A program made the translations under genes and the position numbers. Below the pieces are notes generated by a model. The model had not been told where the DNA came from and ran no database searches. It worked only from the letters and a program-made list of their open reading frames with translations. This document shows, piece after piece, positions 16,237 through 23,852 of a stretch of 45,555 nucleotides of DNA. Source of the stretch: an uncultured Clostridia bacterium (GTDB lineage Bacteria; Bacillota; Clostridia; Christensenellales; Borkfalkiaceae); contig CATZIC010000005.1 of NCBI GenBank assembly GCA_958419945.1, positions 1-45,555 of the forward strand. The letters are read 5' to 3'. The stretch's first letter is position 1; every line of letters starts with the position of its first letter.

Positions 16237-17463
16237 ATGAAAAAAATTTTTATGTTATGTATGGCGTTAACGCTTACTTTCTCACTGTTTTTGACGGCTT
16301 GTAATATAGTCGGTTCCGGTAGCGGATCTAAAACTTCGGGCGGCGGCAACCCGCCTGAACCTCCCGAACCGGAAGTTCGTAGCATTTACCTTGTGGAAGG
16401 GGAAACCTACAACCTCGCTAAACAGCTCGAATACGAAGAAAAGACGGTTTCCGATTGCACTTTAACAGCGGACAAAACCACTTTTTCGGTTGAGACGGGC
16501 GAGTACGAATGCGCAAATTTCACCTATAAAAATGGCGTTATAACCGCAAAAGCTGTTGATACGGAGGATTACACCGCAAACGATTTAACCCTGACGTACG
16601 GTGCCACGACCGAAAATCTTTTTATTCACGTAGTAAATTACGAAAAGTACGGCAACACAATGTCCGCACCGGACGTAGGAAGATTATACGGTAAAAAAGT
16701 GGTATTTTTCGGCGATTCCATAACCGACGATAACGCCGCCTGGTGGGAAACGAATACCTGGTGGGACGTCACCAAAGAAGGTAAATATAACTACGAAAAC
16801 GGCAGACCCAAGACGATAACGGGCATTAAGCAAAACTACGTAACCATGCTTGACAAAATTTGCGACTTTGCTACCTGCACTAATCCTGCGATAGCCGGCG
16901 CACTCTGCTCACATTATAATGCACAGTACGCAAGTAAGTCCATTTCCATTCCCACACAGATAAAGAACAATATTTCTGTCGTTAAGGCTGCCGATTACGT
17001 ATTCGTAATGGGCGGAACAAACGACAGCTTTGAAATCAACAAGCGTGATTCCGTTCTTAAACTTGGCAATAAAACCGACCTTGCCACCGAAGAAGCCTTT
17101 GCCGACAGCGTCAACGATAAGCCTGTAAGCACCTTCTACGGCTACTACAATTACATTTTAAAGACTTTGCGTGAAACCAATCCCAAGGCGACTTTGATTT
17201 GTTTAAGCAACATACCTTGTCAGTCCACCTACGGCTATACCGGCGGAGTTTCCAACGGCCACAACAACGAAGGCATTGCAGGCGTAAACGTAGCCATAAG
17301 CAACTCGGCTCAAATATATAAAGCACGCTACGTCGATATTTTCTCGGCTATTCCCAAAACTAATAAAGGCGAATACACCAAAGTTTGGTTCACGAACGAC
17401 GAACTTCACCCCAACGAAGTAGCTTACGAACTTATTACCGACAAAATCCTTTCCGGTAAGTAA
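16237..17463 (+). CDS. SGNH/GDSL-family hydrolase lipoprotein
   Basis: A 408-residue lipoprotein. The signal peptide MKKIFMLCMALTLTFSLFL ends in the lipobox LTAC, followed by a Ser/Gly/Pro linker (about 24-45), a beta-rich segment, and an SGNH hydrolase domain from about 145. The catalytic Ser161 is in FFGDSIT, block III is VMGGTND (Asn262) and the Asp-His pair is in DELHP (Asp388, His391). Such enzymes deacylate carbohydrates, lipids or peptides; a surface carbohydrate esterase fits the context. GAAGGGGGA before 16237 and the signal peptide reject the in-frame upstream ATG at 16111, which lies before the promoter. It is transcribed alone and ends at a bidirectional terminator. Confidence 0.85.
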   Translation: MKKIFMLCMALTLTFSLFLTACNIVGSGSGSKTSGGGNPPEPPEPEVRSIYLVEGETYNLAKQLEYEEKTVSDCTLTADKTTFSVETGEYECANFTYKNGVITAKAVDTEDYTANDLTLTYGATTENLFIHVVNYEKYGNTMSAPDVGRLYGKKVVFFGDSITDDNAAWWETNTWWDVTKEGKYNYENGRPKTITGIKQNYVTMLDKICDFATCTNPAIAGALCSHYNAQYASKSISIPTQIKNNISVVKAADYVFVMGGTNDSFEINKRDSVLKLGNKTDLATEEAFADSVNDKPVSTFYGYYNYILKTLRETNPKATLICLSNIPCQSTYGYTGGVSNGHNNEGIAGVNVAISNSAQIYKARYVDIFSAIPKTNKGEYTKVWFTNDELHPNEVAYELITDKILSGK

Positions 17464-17503
17464 TTAAAAAAATTAAGTGATTTTCACTTAAAAAACAACA
17501 ATA

Positions 17504-17540
17504 AAAACCCCGAGGCGGTAATAAATCGCTTCGGGGTTTT
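17504..17540 (+). terminator. Bidirectional terminator between convergent genes
   Basis: AAAACCCCGAGGCG (17504-17517) pairs with CGCTTCGGGGTTTT (17527-17540), 14 bp with one G-U pair and a nine-base loop. The A-rich 5' and T-rich 3' arms allow termination of both the plus-strand SGNH gene and the minus-strand esterase. A weaker TTAAGTGA/TCACTTAA hairpin precedes it (17473-17491). Confidence 0.9.
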
Positions 17541-17579
17541 GCTATTAAATTGAACGGTCTAAAAAGCCGTTTTTTTTAG

Positions 17580-18389
17580 TTAAATGGACTTGAAAAAGTC
17601 GTCGCAATCTTTAATCCACGTGCCGTTTTTTGCGAGGAAGGAAGATGGTGCGTTTATAACCTCGGTACAACTTGACAGCCCGTGCGTGCCGTTGGGGTAA
17701 ATGTGAAGTTCAAAGTTCACGCCATTTTGCGAAAGCGCCTGTGCGTACGCTAAAGAGTTGACGGGGGGAACGCAGTTATCCTTCGCCGTAGCCCAAATAA
17801 ATGCGGGCGGAGTGTTTTTGGTAACGCGTTTATCGAGTTTCATACTTTCGAGAAGTTCCGCTTTTTCGTTTTCGTCGTAACCCTTCAAAAGGTTGTCGAA
17901 AGAGTCCATATGCCCGCCGTCGGGGGTGATAACGGGGTAGCAAAGTCCTACCGCCGTGGGCCTTGAGTCGACAGATAATTCCTTGTCAACCTTTTCGTAT
18001 TCCACCGAGAGATCGCAAACGAGATGACCGCCTGCGGAAAAGCCTACGCAAAAGATTTTTTCGGGATCGACAAGAAGTTCGGCTGCGTTTTTCCTTATAT
18101 AGTCCACGGAAGCGCCGAGTTCGTAAAGTTGTTCGGGGTATTTAACGCCGTCGGGGGCGCAGGTGTAATCCAAAATGAAAACTTGATAGCCTTGATACAA
18201 AAAGTAATTTCCGACGGGCTCCTGCTCGCGTTTGCTTACAAAATGGTATCCACCGCCCGCAACGACTATAACGGCAGGGCGTTTGTAGTTTTCAACGGGA
18301 TTGTCGAACGGGGGATCTGAAACGTAAGCGTTCAGTTTTCCGCCGGAAAGATTATATAGTGATTTAAGTTCAACTGTGAAATTGCGCAT
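17580..18389 (-). CDS. Alpha/beta hydrolase, acetyl (xylan) esterase-like
   Basis: A cytoplasmic serine hydrolase of 269 residues in the BD-FAE/Aes-like part of the alpha/beta hydrolase family. The oxyanion motif AGGGYH (44-49), the nucleophile elbow GFSAGG (Ser118), Asp204 in ATAKDNCVP and His236 in NGTHGL give a full catalytic triad. There is no signal peptide. Family members remove acetyl or other short acyl groups from sugars, which suits a locus with two SGNH esterases and several glycosidases. It is the only minus-strand gene in the window and converges on the SGNH lipoprotein gene. Only a weak ribosome binding site (GAAGG) is visible. Confidence 0.87.
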   Translation of the reverse strand: MRNFTVELKSLYNLSGGKLNAYVSDPPFDNPVENYKRPAVIVVAGGGYHFVSKREQEPVGNYFLYQGYQVFILDYTCAPDGVKYPEQLYELGASVDYIRKNAAELLVDPEKIFCVGFSAGGHLVCDLSVEYEKVDKELSVDSRPTAVGLCYPVITPDGGHMDSFDNLLKGYDENEKAELLESMKLDKRVTKNTPPAFIWATAKDNCVPPVNSLAYAQALSQNGVNFELHIYPNGTHGLSSCTEVINAPSSFLAKNGTWIKDCDDFFKSI

Positions 18390-18415
18390 ACAAATTAACC
18401 TTCGTTTTTTGTTTC

Positions 18416-18444
18416 ATTTTAGCATAGCATATTTCAAAAAGCAA
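18416..18444 (-). promoter_or_regulatory. Possible promoter of the minus-strand esterase
   Basis: Read on the minus strand: TTGCTT (18444-18439), 17 bases, TAAAAT (18421-18416), about 26 bases before the ATG. Confidence 0.45.
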
Positions 18445-18533
18445 TACTTTGATACAAATTGAGTCAAAAAATCCGATAAATTGTGCTAAAGAGCGTCGTA
18501 TAAATAAATACTAAAAAAATAATTTAAAAATTG

Positions 18534-18548
18534 TGAAGTTTTTTTTCA
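18534..18548 (+). promoter_or_regulatory. Operator-like palindrome TGAAG-N5-TTTCA (site B)
   Basis: TGAAGTTTTTTTTCA ends seven bases upstream of the -35 box of the phosphodiester glycosidase gene. Same length, shape and position as site A at 16139 and site C3 at 29912. Confidence 0.5.
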
Positions 18549-18555
18549 TTTACTA

Positions 18556-18584
18556 TTGAAATTTACCATAAAAGATGGTACAAT
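18556..18584 (+). promoter_or_regulatory. Sigma-A promoter of the phosphodiester glycosidase gene
   Basis: TTGAAA (18556-18561), 17 bases, TACAAT (18579-18584). Confidence 0.7.
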
Positions 18585-18677
18585 GAATACGTAGCGTCCT
18601 CGTAAATGAAAATTTTTTTCACATACGCCAAAAATCGGATGCAAAAATAAAGAAAAGAATATGTATAGGAGATTATG

Positions 18678-20120
18678 ATGAAAAGGTTTAAATTTATTTC
18701 AACCCTACTGATTATCGTTTTTGCACTTATGTGCACCCTCTCCGCATGTGGGCTTCCGGCAAACACTTCCACAAGTAAAAAGCCGAGCGGCATCGCAAGC
18801 ACCCAAGGTAGCACCGAAAGCGGCCCCCTTCACGTAGAACCGGCCCCGGAGATCACGATATCTTACCGTAACGATTATACGCCCACTCGTTTTGACAAGG
18901 ACAGCGTAACCTACGAAGCCGAACATATTACCGACGGCTTGGTTATGGTTAAAAACACTTTGAAAAAGAACAACGATAAGATTACGGTCGTTTACACTTT
19001 GGAAGTTAACTTGGCTGCGGTTAATATCGTAGCAGGTACCAAAGACAACACTACGGACTTATCAACGCTTACAAAGGAACTTCCTTCAAAGCAGGCTCAA
19101 GCTTACGAAACGGCTACCGGCAAAACCGTATACGCTTATCTTAATGCAGACTTCTTCGGTTCTTATCCCGTTAACGCTTTCGTTAAAGACGGCGTAATTG
19201 TAAAAGACGGCCATAACGACAACGGCGGTTACGATTATACCAACTTAAATCACGACGTACCTGCTTCCGCACCTATGCTTTTCGGCATAAAGGGCGAAAC
19301 CGCTCAGGTTGCTCCTATTATCGGCTACACAGGCGATATAACCGATTCCTTAATTAAACGCGAACTTATAAAAGCAAAGCTTACCTATAAGATTGCAAGC
19401 GAAACTTCCAATAAGTCCTATAACGTACAGAAGGAAAGCGATTCCGTTTCAAACGGCATAGTATTTAACACCGAAAACGTTGCTAAGGTCTGCAAAGCCG
19501 GTGATTACGCACTTAAAGTTGCCCTTGGCGGCGGCTACGGCCATATGCGTGTTACGCAGAAAATCGACTGCGCAACCGATACTCAGTTTACACCGGAAGG
19601 AAACTTCGGTTACGTTTTCGTGGGAAAAGACAGTGAAGCTTACACGGAATTTTCCACTCTCGAGAAAAAGTATATTTCTTACTACGTAACCTCTCCCGAT
19701 GACACTTGGAAAGGATACACCACAATCTTAGGTTGCCGTCAATCCTTAGTTGAAAACGGAGCGGTTGCCGCCACCGTAACGAAAGAAAACTCCAACGGTG
19801 CGCAAAGTAGCGACGTTCCCAGAAGCGCAGTAGGCGTTAAAGAGGATGGCACCGTCGTAATATTTGCCGTTGAATCCATGTATTACGGCAAAAAAGCACA
19901 GGAAAACGACACTCACGGTATGAACCTTCCCGAACTTGCCGACTTTATGGCATTTTACGGCGTTAAAAACGGCGCTAACTTCGACGGCGGCGGATCCACT
20001 CAACTTACCGTTAATAAAAACGGAACCAAGACGGTTATGGTTCGTTCAAGCGACACGGGTTCTTATGAACTCGATTCTTCAAGAAAGGTTATCAACACTA
20101 TAATGGTTGCTTCTAAATAA
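18678..20120 (+). CDS. Phosphodiester glycosidase (NAGPA-domain) lipoprotein
   Basis: A 480-residue lipoprotein: signal peptide, lipobox LSAC (Cys24), low-complexity linker, then a phosphodiester glycosidase domain of the type found in the human uncovering enzyme NAGPA. Visible signatures are YAYLNADFFG (Asn156, Asp158), PRSAVGVKEDGTV and NFDGGGSTQL (Asp436) near the end. The family cleaves sugar-1-phosphodiesters such as GlcNAc-alpha-1-phospho-mannose; bacterial members also act on exopolysaccharide or teichoic-acid-like polymers. The start at 18678 is preferred over the adjacent ATG at 18675 because AGGAG is better spaced. It has its own promoter with an operator-like palindrome. The next gene follows an unusual hairpin. 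Confidence 0.87.
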   Translation: MKRFKFISTLLIIVFALMCTLSACGLPANTSTSKKPSGIASTQGSTESGPLHVEPAPEITISYRNDYTPTRFDKDSVTYEAEHITDGLVMVKNTLKKNNDKITVVYTLEVNLAAVNIVAGTKDNTTDLSTLTKELPSKQAQAYETATGKTVYAYLNADFFGSYPVNAFVKDGVIVKDGHNDNGGYDYTNLNHDVPASAPMLFGIKGETAQVAPIIGYTGDITDSLIKRELIKAKLTYKIASETSNKSYNVQKESDSVSNGIVFNTENVAKVCKAGDYALKVALGGGYGHMRVTQKIDCATDTQFTPEGNFGYVFVGKDSEAYTEFSTLEKKYISYYVTSPDDTWKGYTTILGCRQSLVENGAVAATVTKENSNGAQSSDVPRSAVGVKEDGTVVIFAVESMYYGKKAQENDTHGMNLPELADFMAFYGVKNGANFDGGGSTQLTVNKNGTKTVMVRSSDTGSYELDSSRKVINTIMVASK

Positions 20121-20150
20121 TAGAGCAATCTACATAACAACGCTAAAAAT

Positions 20151-20184
20151 ATGACTTACTGCGGATTTTTTCGCAGTAAGTCAT
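20151..20184 (+). promoter_or_regulatory. 13-bp hairpin just before the SGNH gene start
   Basis: ATGACTTACTGCG (20151-20163) pairs perfectly with CGCAGTAAGTCAT (20172-20184) around an eight-base loop. On the plus strand it is followed by A residues, not T, so it is not a normal plus-strand terminator; on the minus strand it does have a T-rich tail. It ends ten bases before the downstream ATG, which has no Shine-Dalgarno. Confidence 0.55.
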
Positions 20185-20194
20185 AAAAAAATCA

Positions 20195-21322
20195 ATGAAA
20201 GTTTACGATTTTGATAAAAATATGGAGGCAAACAGTTCGGTTTGCCTCGAATTAAAATATTATGACGCTAAGTGCGGACTGTTTGGTATATACGGAACCA
20301 AGGCCGCAGGCGAAGAGGGCTTTTGCCGTTTTACTACAGCGCAAAGGGACTTTTTAAGACCCGTAAGTGACGGCGAAGCCTGGTTTTCCGAGCATTCAAG
20401 CGGTATACAGTTAAAATTTATTACCGACGCAACGGATATTTTCGTCAAGGTAAACTTAAGCGGAAAATTCGATATGACCAACATGACCCTAATCGGCAGC
20501 TGCGGTGTGGACCTTTACGTTTACGACGAAGCCTCCTCGTCATTCGTTTTTCACGGCGTTATGCACGGAAAATTAGAAGACCAAGAGTATGAAGGAAGAT
20601 TAGGGGACTTCCGTCTGCTCGGCAAAAAGGAACGCAGATTTATAATAAATTTACCTCTGTATATGGGCCTAAAAAGCCTAACGGTTGGCGTAAACGAGTG
20701 GGCTAAGATAAAGCCCGATACGTTTCAAAACAAGCGTAATATTGCAGTTTACGGTTCAAGTATCACACACGGCTGTTCCGCAACTCATCCGGGAATGGCT
20801 TACACCAACCTTTTATCTCGGCGCTACGACTGCGAATTTTTAAACTACGGCTTTTCCGGCGTTTGTATGATGGAGCCGGAAGTTGCCCAAATATTATCGG
20901 AAATAAATCCGGATATGCTTATCGTCGATGCGGAACCAAACGCAGGCGTAAGCAAAAATTTACAGTTAAACTGTGAAAACTTTTTAAACAAATTTTTCGA
21001 AACCAATCCTTTGACCCCCGTAATACTTCTATCGAGAATGAAATTTACTCTCGACCTATTTGATATCGAGCGTGTAAAACTTAACGCTTACTACGTCGAT
21101 TTTCTCAAAAAAGTTGCTAAAAAATATCGTGAAAAGGGTTACAAGGTGTACTTTTTCGACCAATCCAACGTGTTTGGTAAAAATTTCAGCGAATACACCG
21201 CAGACGGCGTACATCCGTCCGATCTCGGCATGATAAAGATTGCGGATTTCTACGAAAAAGTAATAAATAAAACCGACGACTTACTAAATCGCTACTCAAT
21301 CGACCTTTTAAGGAAGGACTGA
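20195..21322 (+). CDS. Cytoplasmic SGNH-family esterase with N-terminal GxxN-type region
   Basis: A 375-residue SGNH hydrolase without signal peptide. The N-terminal 170 residues are beta-rich, as in two-domain carbohydrate esterases. The hydrolase part begins with VYGSSITHG (probable nucleophile Ser189), continues through NYGFSGVCMMEPEV and ends with the DGVHPSD motif (Asp337, His340). It probably removes acyl groups from imported oligosaccharides. No Shine-Dalgarno is seen before the ATG, and a 13-bp hairpin ends ten bases upstream, so translation may be re-initiation dependent or regulated. DUF4127 begins two bases after its stop, so they are one operon. Confidence 0.8.
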   Translation: MKVYDFDKNMEANSSVCLELKYYDAKCGLFGIYGTKAAGEEGFCRFTTAQRDFLRPVSDGEAWFSEHSSGIQLKFITDATDIFVKVNLSGKFDMTNMTLIGSCGVDLYVYDEASSSFVFHGVMHGKLEDQEYEGRLGDFRLLGKKERRFIINLPLYMGLKSLTVGVNEWAKIKPDTFQNKRNIAVYGSSITHGCSATHPGMAYTNLLSRRYDCEFLNYGFSGVCMMEPEVAQILSEINPDMLIVDAEPNAGVSKNLQLNCENFLNKFFETNPLTPVILLSRMKFTLDLFDIERVKLNAYYVDFLKKVAKKYREKGYKVYFFDQSNVFGKNFSEYTADGVHPSDLGMIKIADFYEKVINKTDDLLNRYSIDLLRKD

Positions 21323-21324
21323 AA

Positions 21325-22824
21325 ATGAAAAAAATCGTAATGGTCCCGCTTGACGAAAGACCATGTAACTATAACTACCCGCAAATGATGCCAAAGGCGG
21401 ACTACGAACTTTGTATGCCGCCAAAGGATTTAATGGGCGACAAAAAAACTGCCGGAAACACTGCGGGCATAGCCGAATGGCTTTTAAATAATGTACAGGG
21501 TGCGGACGCCTGCATCCTATCTCTCGACACCGTAATTTACGGCGGAATAGTTCCGTCAAGGCTACATCACTTGTCTTACGATGAACTTATTTCCCGTGCG
21601 GAAATCGTGGAAAAAATCCGTGCGCTGAATCCGCGCATGAAGCTTTATCTTTTCCAGCTTATAATGCGTTGTCCGAGCTATTCTCTTTCCGACGAGGAGC
21701 CCGATTACTACGACGAATGCGGCGAAGAAATTTTCCTTTACGGAAGATATACTCACCTCGAAAAGGCGGGCAAACTTACCGAAGAGGACAAAAAGGATTT
21801 TGAAAGGGTAAAAGCCTTTGTAAAACCCGAATATTTAAAGGACTACACCGAAAGGCGAAAAATCAATACCGACGTTTTGATGCACAACTTAAAGTACGTT
21901 AAAGACGGCGTTTGCGACTACTTTATAGTACCGCAGGACGACGCTGCCGAATACGGCTTTACGGCAATGGACCAAATGAAGGTTCGCACCTACTTAAAGT
22001 CCAACCTTCTTCACATGAAAACCGCAATGTATCCGTCTGCGGACGATACCGGCTTAACCCTTCTCGGCAGAGCGGTTGCCGACCTTAACGGCGTAAAACC
22101 TAAAATCTACGTGCATTACGCTTCCACAAAAGCGGGGCAGGTAATACCGTGGTTTGAGGATAGGGCGCTTGACGAAACGGTAAAATATCATATTCTCGCA
22201 GTCGGCGGAATCCGTGTGTATTCCCTTACGGAAGCGGATATTGCCTTAATAATAAATATGGGTTCGGGCATGTTTAACGAAGGGGATGGCGAATACGTCA
22301 AAGCCTACGACGTGGAAAGAAACCTTGCCGAAATCGTAAACTACGCAGAATATGCGCTATCGCAAAATAAAGTGGTCGCAATAGGAGACGTTGCAACCTG
22401 TAACGGCGCCGATCCCGAGCTTTTCGATATGCTTTACAGCAAAGATCTTTTGTTTAAAATCCACGCCTACGCGGGTTGGAATACCTCGTCAAACACTTTA
22501 GGCACTACGGTCTGTCAGTCGGTAATCTATTTAATCGGCAAAGACCGCAAAGGAACGGACAAATTCCTGCTTCACAGGTACTACGAAGATTTAGGCTATA
22601 TGTCTAAGGTGCGTAAATACGTTACGGATAACGTTTTGCCGAAGTTAAATCTTAACTATTTCAAGGCGGACGGGAAAGACGGAAAGGCGGCGGAAGCGGT
22701 AAAAGAAGAACTTATAAACTTTATGGCCCGTTATCCTAAAATTACCGAAAAAGTCAGCGATATCAAGGTGGAAATGCCGTGGCGCAGAATGTTCGAAACG
22801 GACATACGGCTTACCGTCAAATAA
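21325..22824 (+). CDS. DUF4127 protein, copy 1
   Basis: A 499-residue soluble protein of the DUF4127 family, whose function is not established. Conserved blocks visible are VPLDERPCNY at the N-terminus, LDTVIYGGIVPSRLHH (about 72-87), LSDEEPDYY (about 117-125), VPQDDAAEYG, YPSADDTGLT, YASTKAGQVIPWFEDR and YAGWNTSSNTLGT. The concentration of Asp, Glu and His in conserved motifs suggests an enzyme, perhaps a glycan hydrolase or lyase, but this is inference. AGGA lies in the preceding SGNH gene end, two bases away. A close paralogue, collinear through all these blocks, lies at 38125-39633 directly upstream of another GH31. Confidence 0.85.
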   Translation: MKKIVMVPLDERPCNYNYPQMMPKADYELCMPPKDLMGDKKTAGNTAGIAEWLLNNVQGADACILSLDTVIYGGIVPSRLHHLSYDELISRAEIVEKIRALNPRMKLYLFQLIMRCPSYSLSDEEPDYYDECGEEIFLYGRYTHLEKAGKLTEEDKKDFERVKAFVKPEYLKDYTERRKINTDVLMHNLKYVKDGVCDYFIVPQDDAAEYGFTAMDQMKVRTYLKSNLLHMKTAMYPSADDTGLTLLGRAVADLNGVKPKIYVHYASTKAGQVIPWFEDRALDETVKYHILAVGGIRVYSLTEADIALIINMGSGMFNEGDGEYVKAYDVERNLAEIVNYAEYALSQNKVVAIGDVATCNGADPELFDMLYSKDLLFKIHAYAGWNTSSNTLGTTVCQSVIYLIGKDRKGTDKFLLHRYYEDLGYMSKVRKYVTDNVLPKLNLNYFKADGKDGKAAEAVKEELINFMARYPKITEKVSDIKVEMPWRRMFETDIRLTVK

Positions 22825-22842
22825 ATTAAAATAATAGGTATT

Positions 22843-23685
22843 ATGAGTAAAATAGGAATCGACATCGGCGGAACCTTAATAAAAGGAATATTGACCGACG
22901 GTGATAAAATAATAAAAACAGCCGCTTACCCTACGAACGCCAAAATTGGCCGCAGGGCGATAGAGCTCAGCATGTTTTCCGTAATCGACGGACTTTTGGA
23001 AGAGGGCGTAACCCTTATCGGCGTTTCTTCTGCGGGAAACATCGATCCGTATAACGGCGTATGCGTTTACGCAACAGAGAATTTGTCCGGTTGGACGGGG
23101 TATAACATAAAGCAGAAAATAGAGGAAAAATACCATATTCCTTGCATAGCCGATAACGATGCGGTTTGCGCCTTAAAAGCGGAAATATGCCATTATCCCG
23201 AACTTAAAAACGTGGTTATGATAACTTTCGGTACCGGTATCGGCGGTGCTGTCTTGTCCGGAGGAAAGATTATCCGTGGCAAAAATTTCGACGGCGGAAG
23301 GCTCGGACATATGATCCTCGTTCCCGACGGTTTGCAGTGTAACTGCGGCAAAAAGGGCTGCGCGGAAACCTATCTTTCCTGTACGGCGCTTAAACGTGAA
23401 GGGGACGCTCGTATACGCAATTTATCGGGCGTAAAGGAACTTTTCCGTCTTTATGAAAGCGAGGACAAGAACGCCGTAACCATTTTAAAGCGTTTCGGTT
23501 ACTATCTTAATATTTTCTTGGATAACGTCCGTACGGCTTATGCGCCGGAACTTATTATTTTGGGCGGCGGACTTTGTAAAGACGAGAAAATTCTGCTAAG
23601 CCTTATAGATAATAAAAGCGATATAACCTTTGCAAAATTCGAAAATAACGCAGGCGCACTTGGCGCCCTTATCGAATTATATTAA
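22843..23685 (+). CDS. ROK-family sugar kinase
   Basis: A 280-residue ROK kinase, likely phosphorylating glucose, N-acetylglucosamine or N-acetylmannosamine with ATP. The phosphate-binding GIDIGGTLIKG motif is at residues 4-14, the catalytic Asp is in IADNDAVCA, TFGTGIGGA follows, and the ROK zinc site GHM...CNCGKKGCAE (Cys166, Cys168, Cys173) is complete. There is no HTH domain, so it is a kinase and not a repressor. Specificity cannot be set, but the GH20 gene downstream would release N-acetylhexosamine, a fitting substrate. It follows DUF4127 in the same operon with a weak ribosome binding site. Confidence 0.9.
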   Translation: MSKIGIDIGGTLIKGILTDGDKIIKTAAYPTNAKIGRRAIELSMFSVIDGLLEEGVTLIGVSSAGNIDPYNGVCVYATENLSGWTGYNIKQKIEEKYHIPCIADNDAVCALKAEICHYPELKNVVMITFGTGIGGAVLSGGKIIRGKNFDGGRLGHMILVPDGLQCNCGKKGCAETYLSCTALKREGDARIRNLSGVKELFRLYESEDKNAVTILKRFGYYLNIFLDNVRTAYAPELIILGGGLCKDEKILLSLIDNKSDITFAKFENNAGALGALIELY

Positions 23686-23696
23686 CTAATCCGCGT

Positions 23697-23751
23697 CATC
23701 ATTGCGAGGCAATTTATTGCCGAAGCGATCCGGACCGTTCGCTTTGCGAAC
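23697..23751. repeat. REP-like palindromic intergenic element
   Basis: The stretch has GTCATCATTGCGAGGC with a GGCAA-TTTA-TTGCC hairpin (23708-23721), then GAAGCGATCC, and a second hairpin GTTCGC-TTT-GCGAAC (23737-23751). It resembles the widespread intergenic GTCATTGCGAG...GAAGCAATC palindromic repeat seen in many bacterial genomes. Only one copy is in this window. Confidence 0.5.
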
Positions 23752-23774
23752 TTTAATAATTCCAAAAAACCTGT

Positions 23775-23790
23775 GATAACGGGCTTATAG
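23775..23790 (+). repeat. Dispersed repeat GATAACGGGCTTATAG, copy 3
   Basis: Identical 16-mer to copies 1 and 2, followed by GCGCACTTTT. It lies between the REP-like element and the GH20 gene. Confidence 0.65.
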
Positions 23791-23852
23791 GCGCACTTTT
23801 GCGATCTATTCCACACTCAACATTTTCATTATCAAAATATAAAAGGTGTAAT

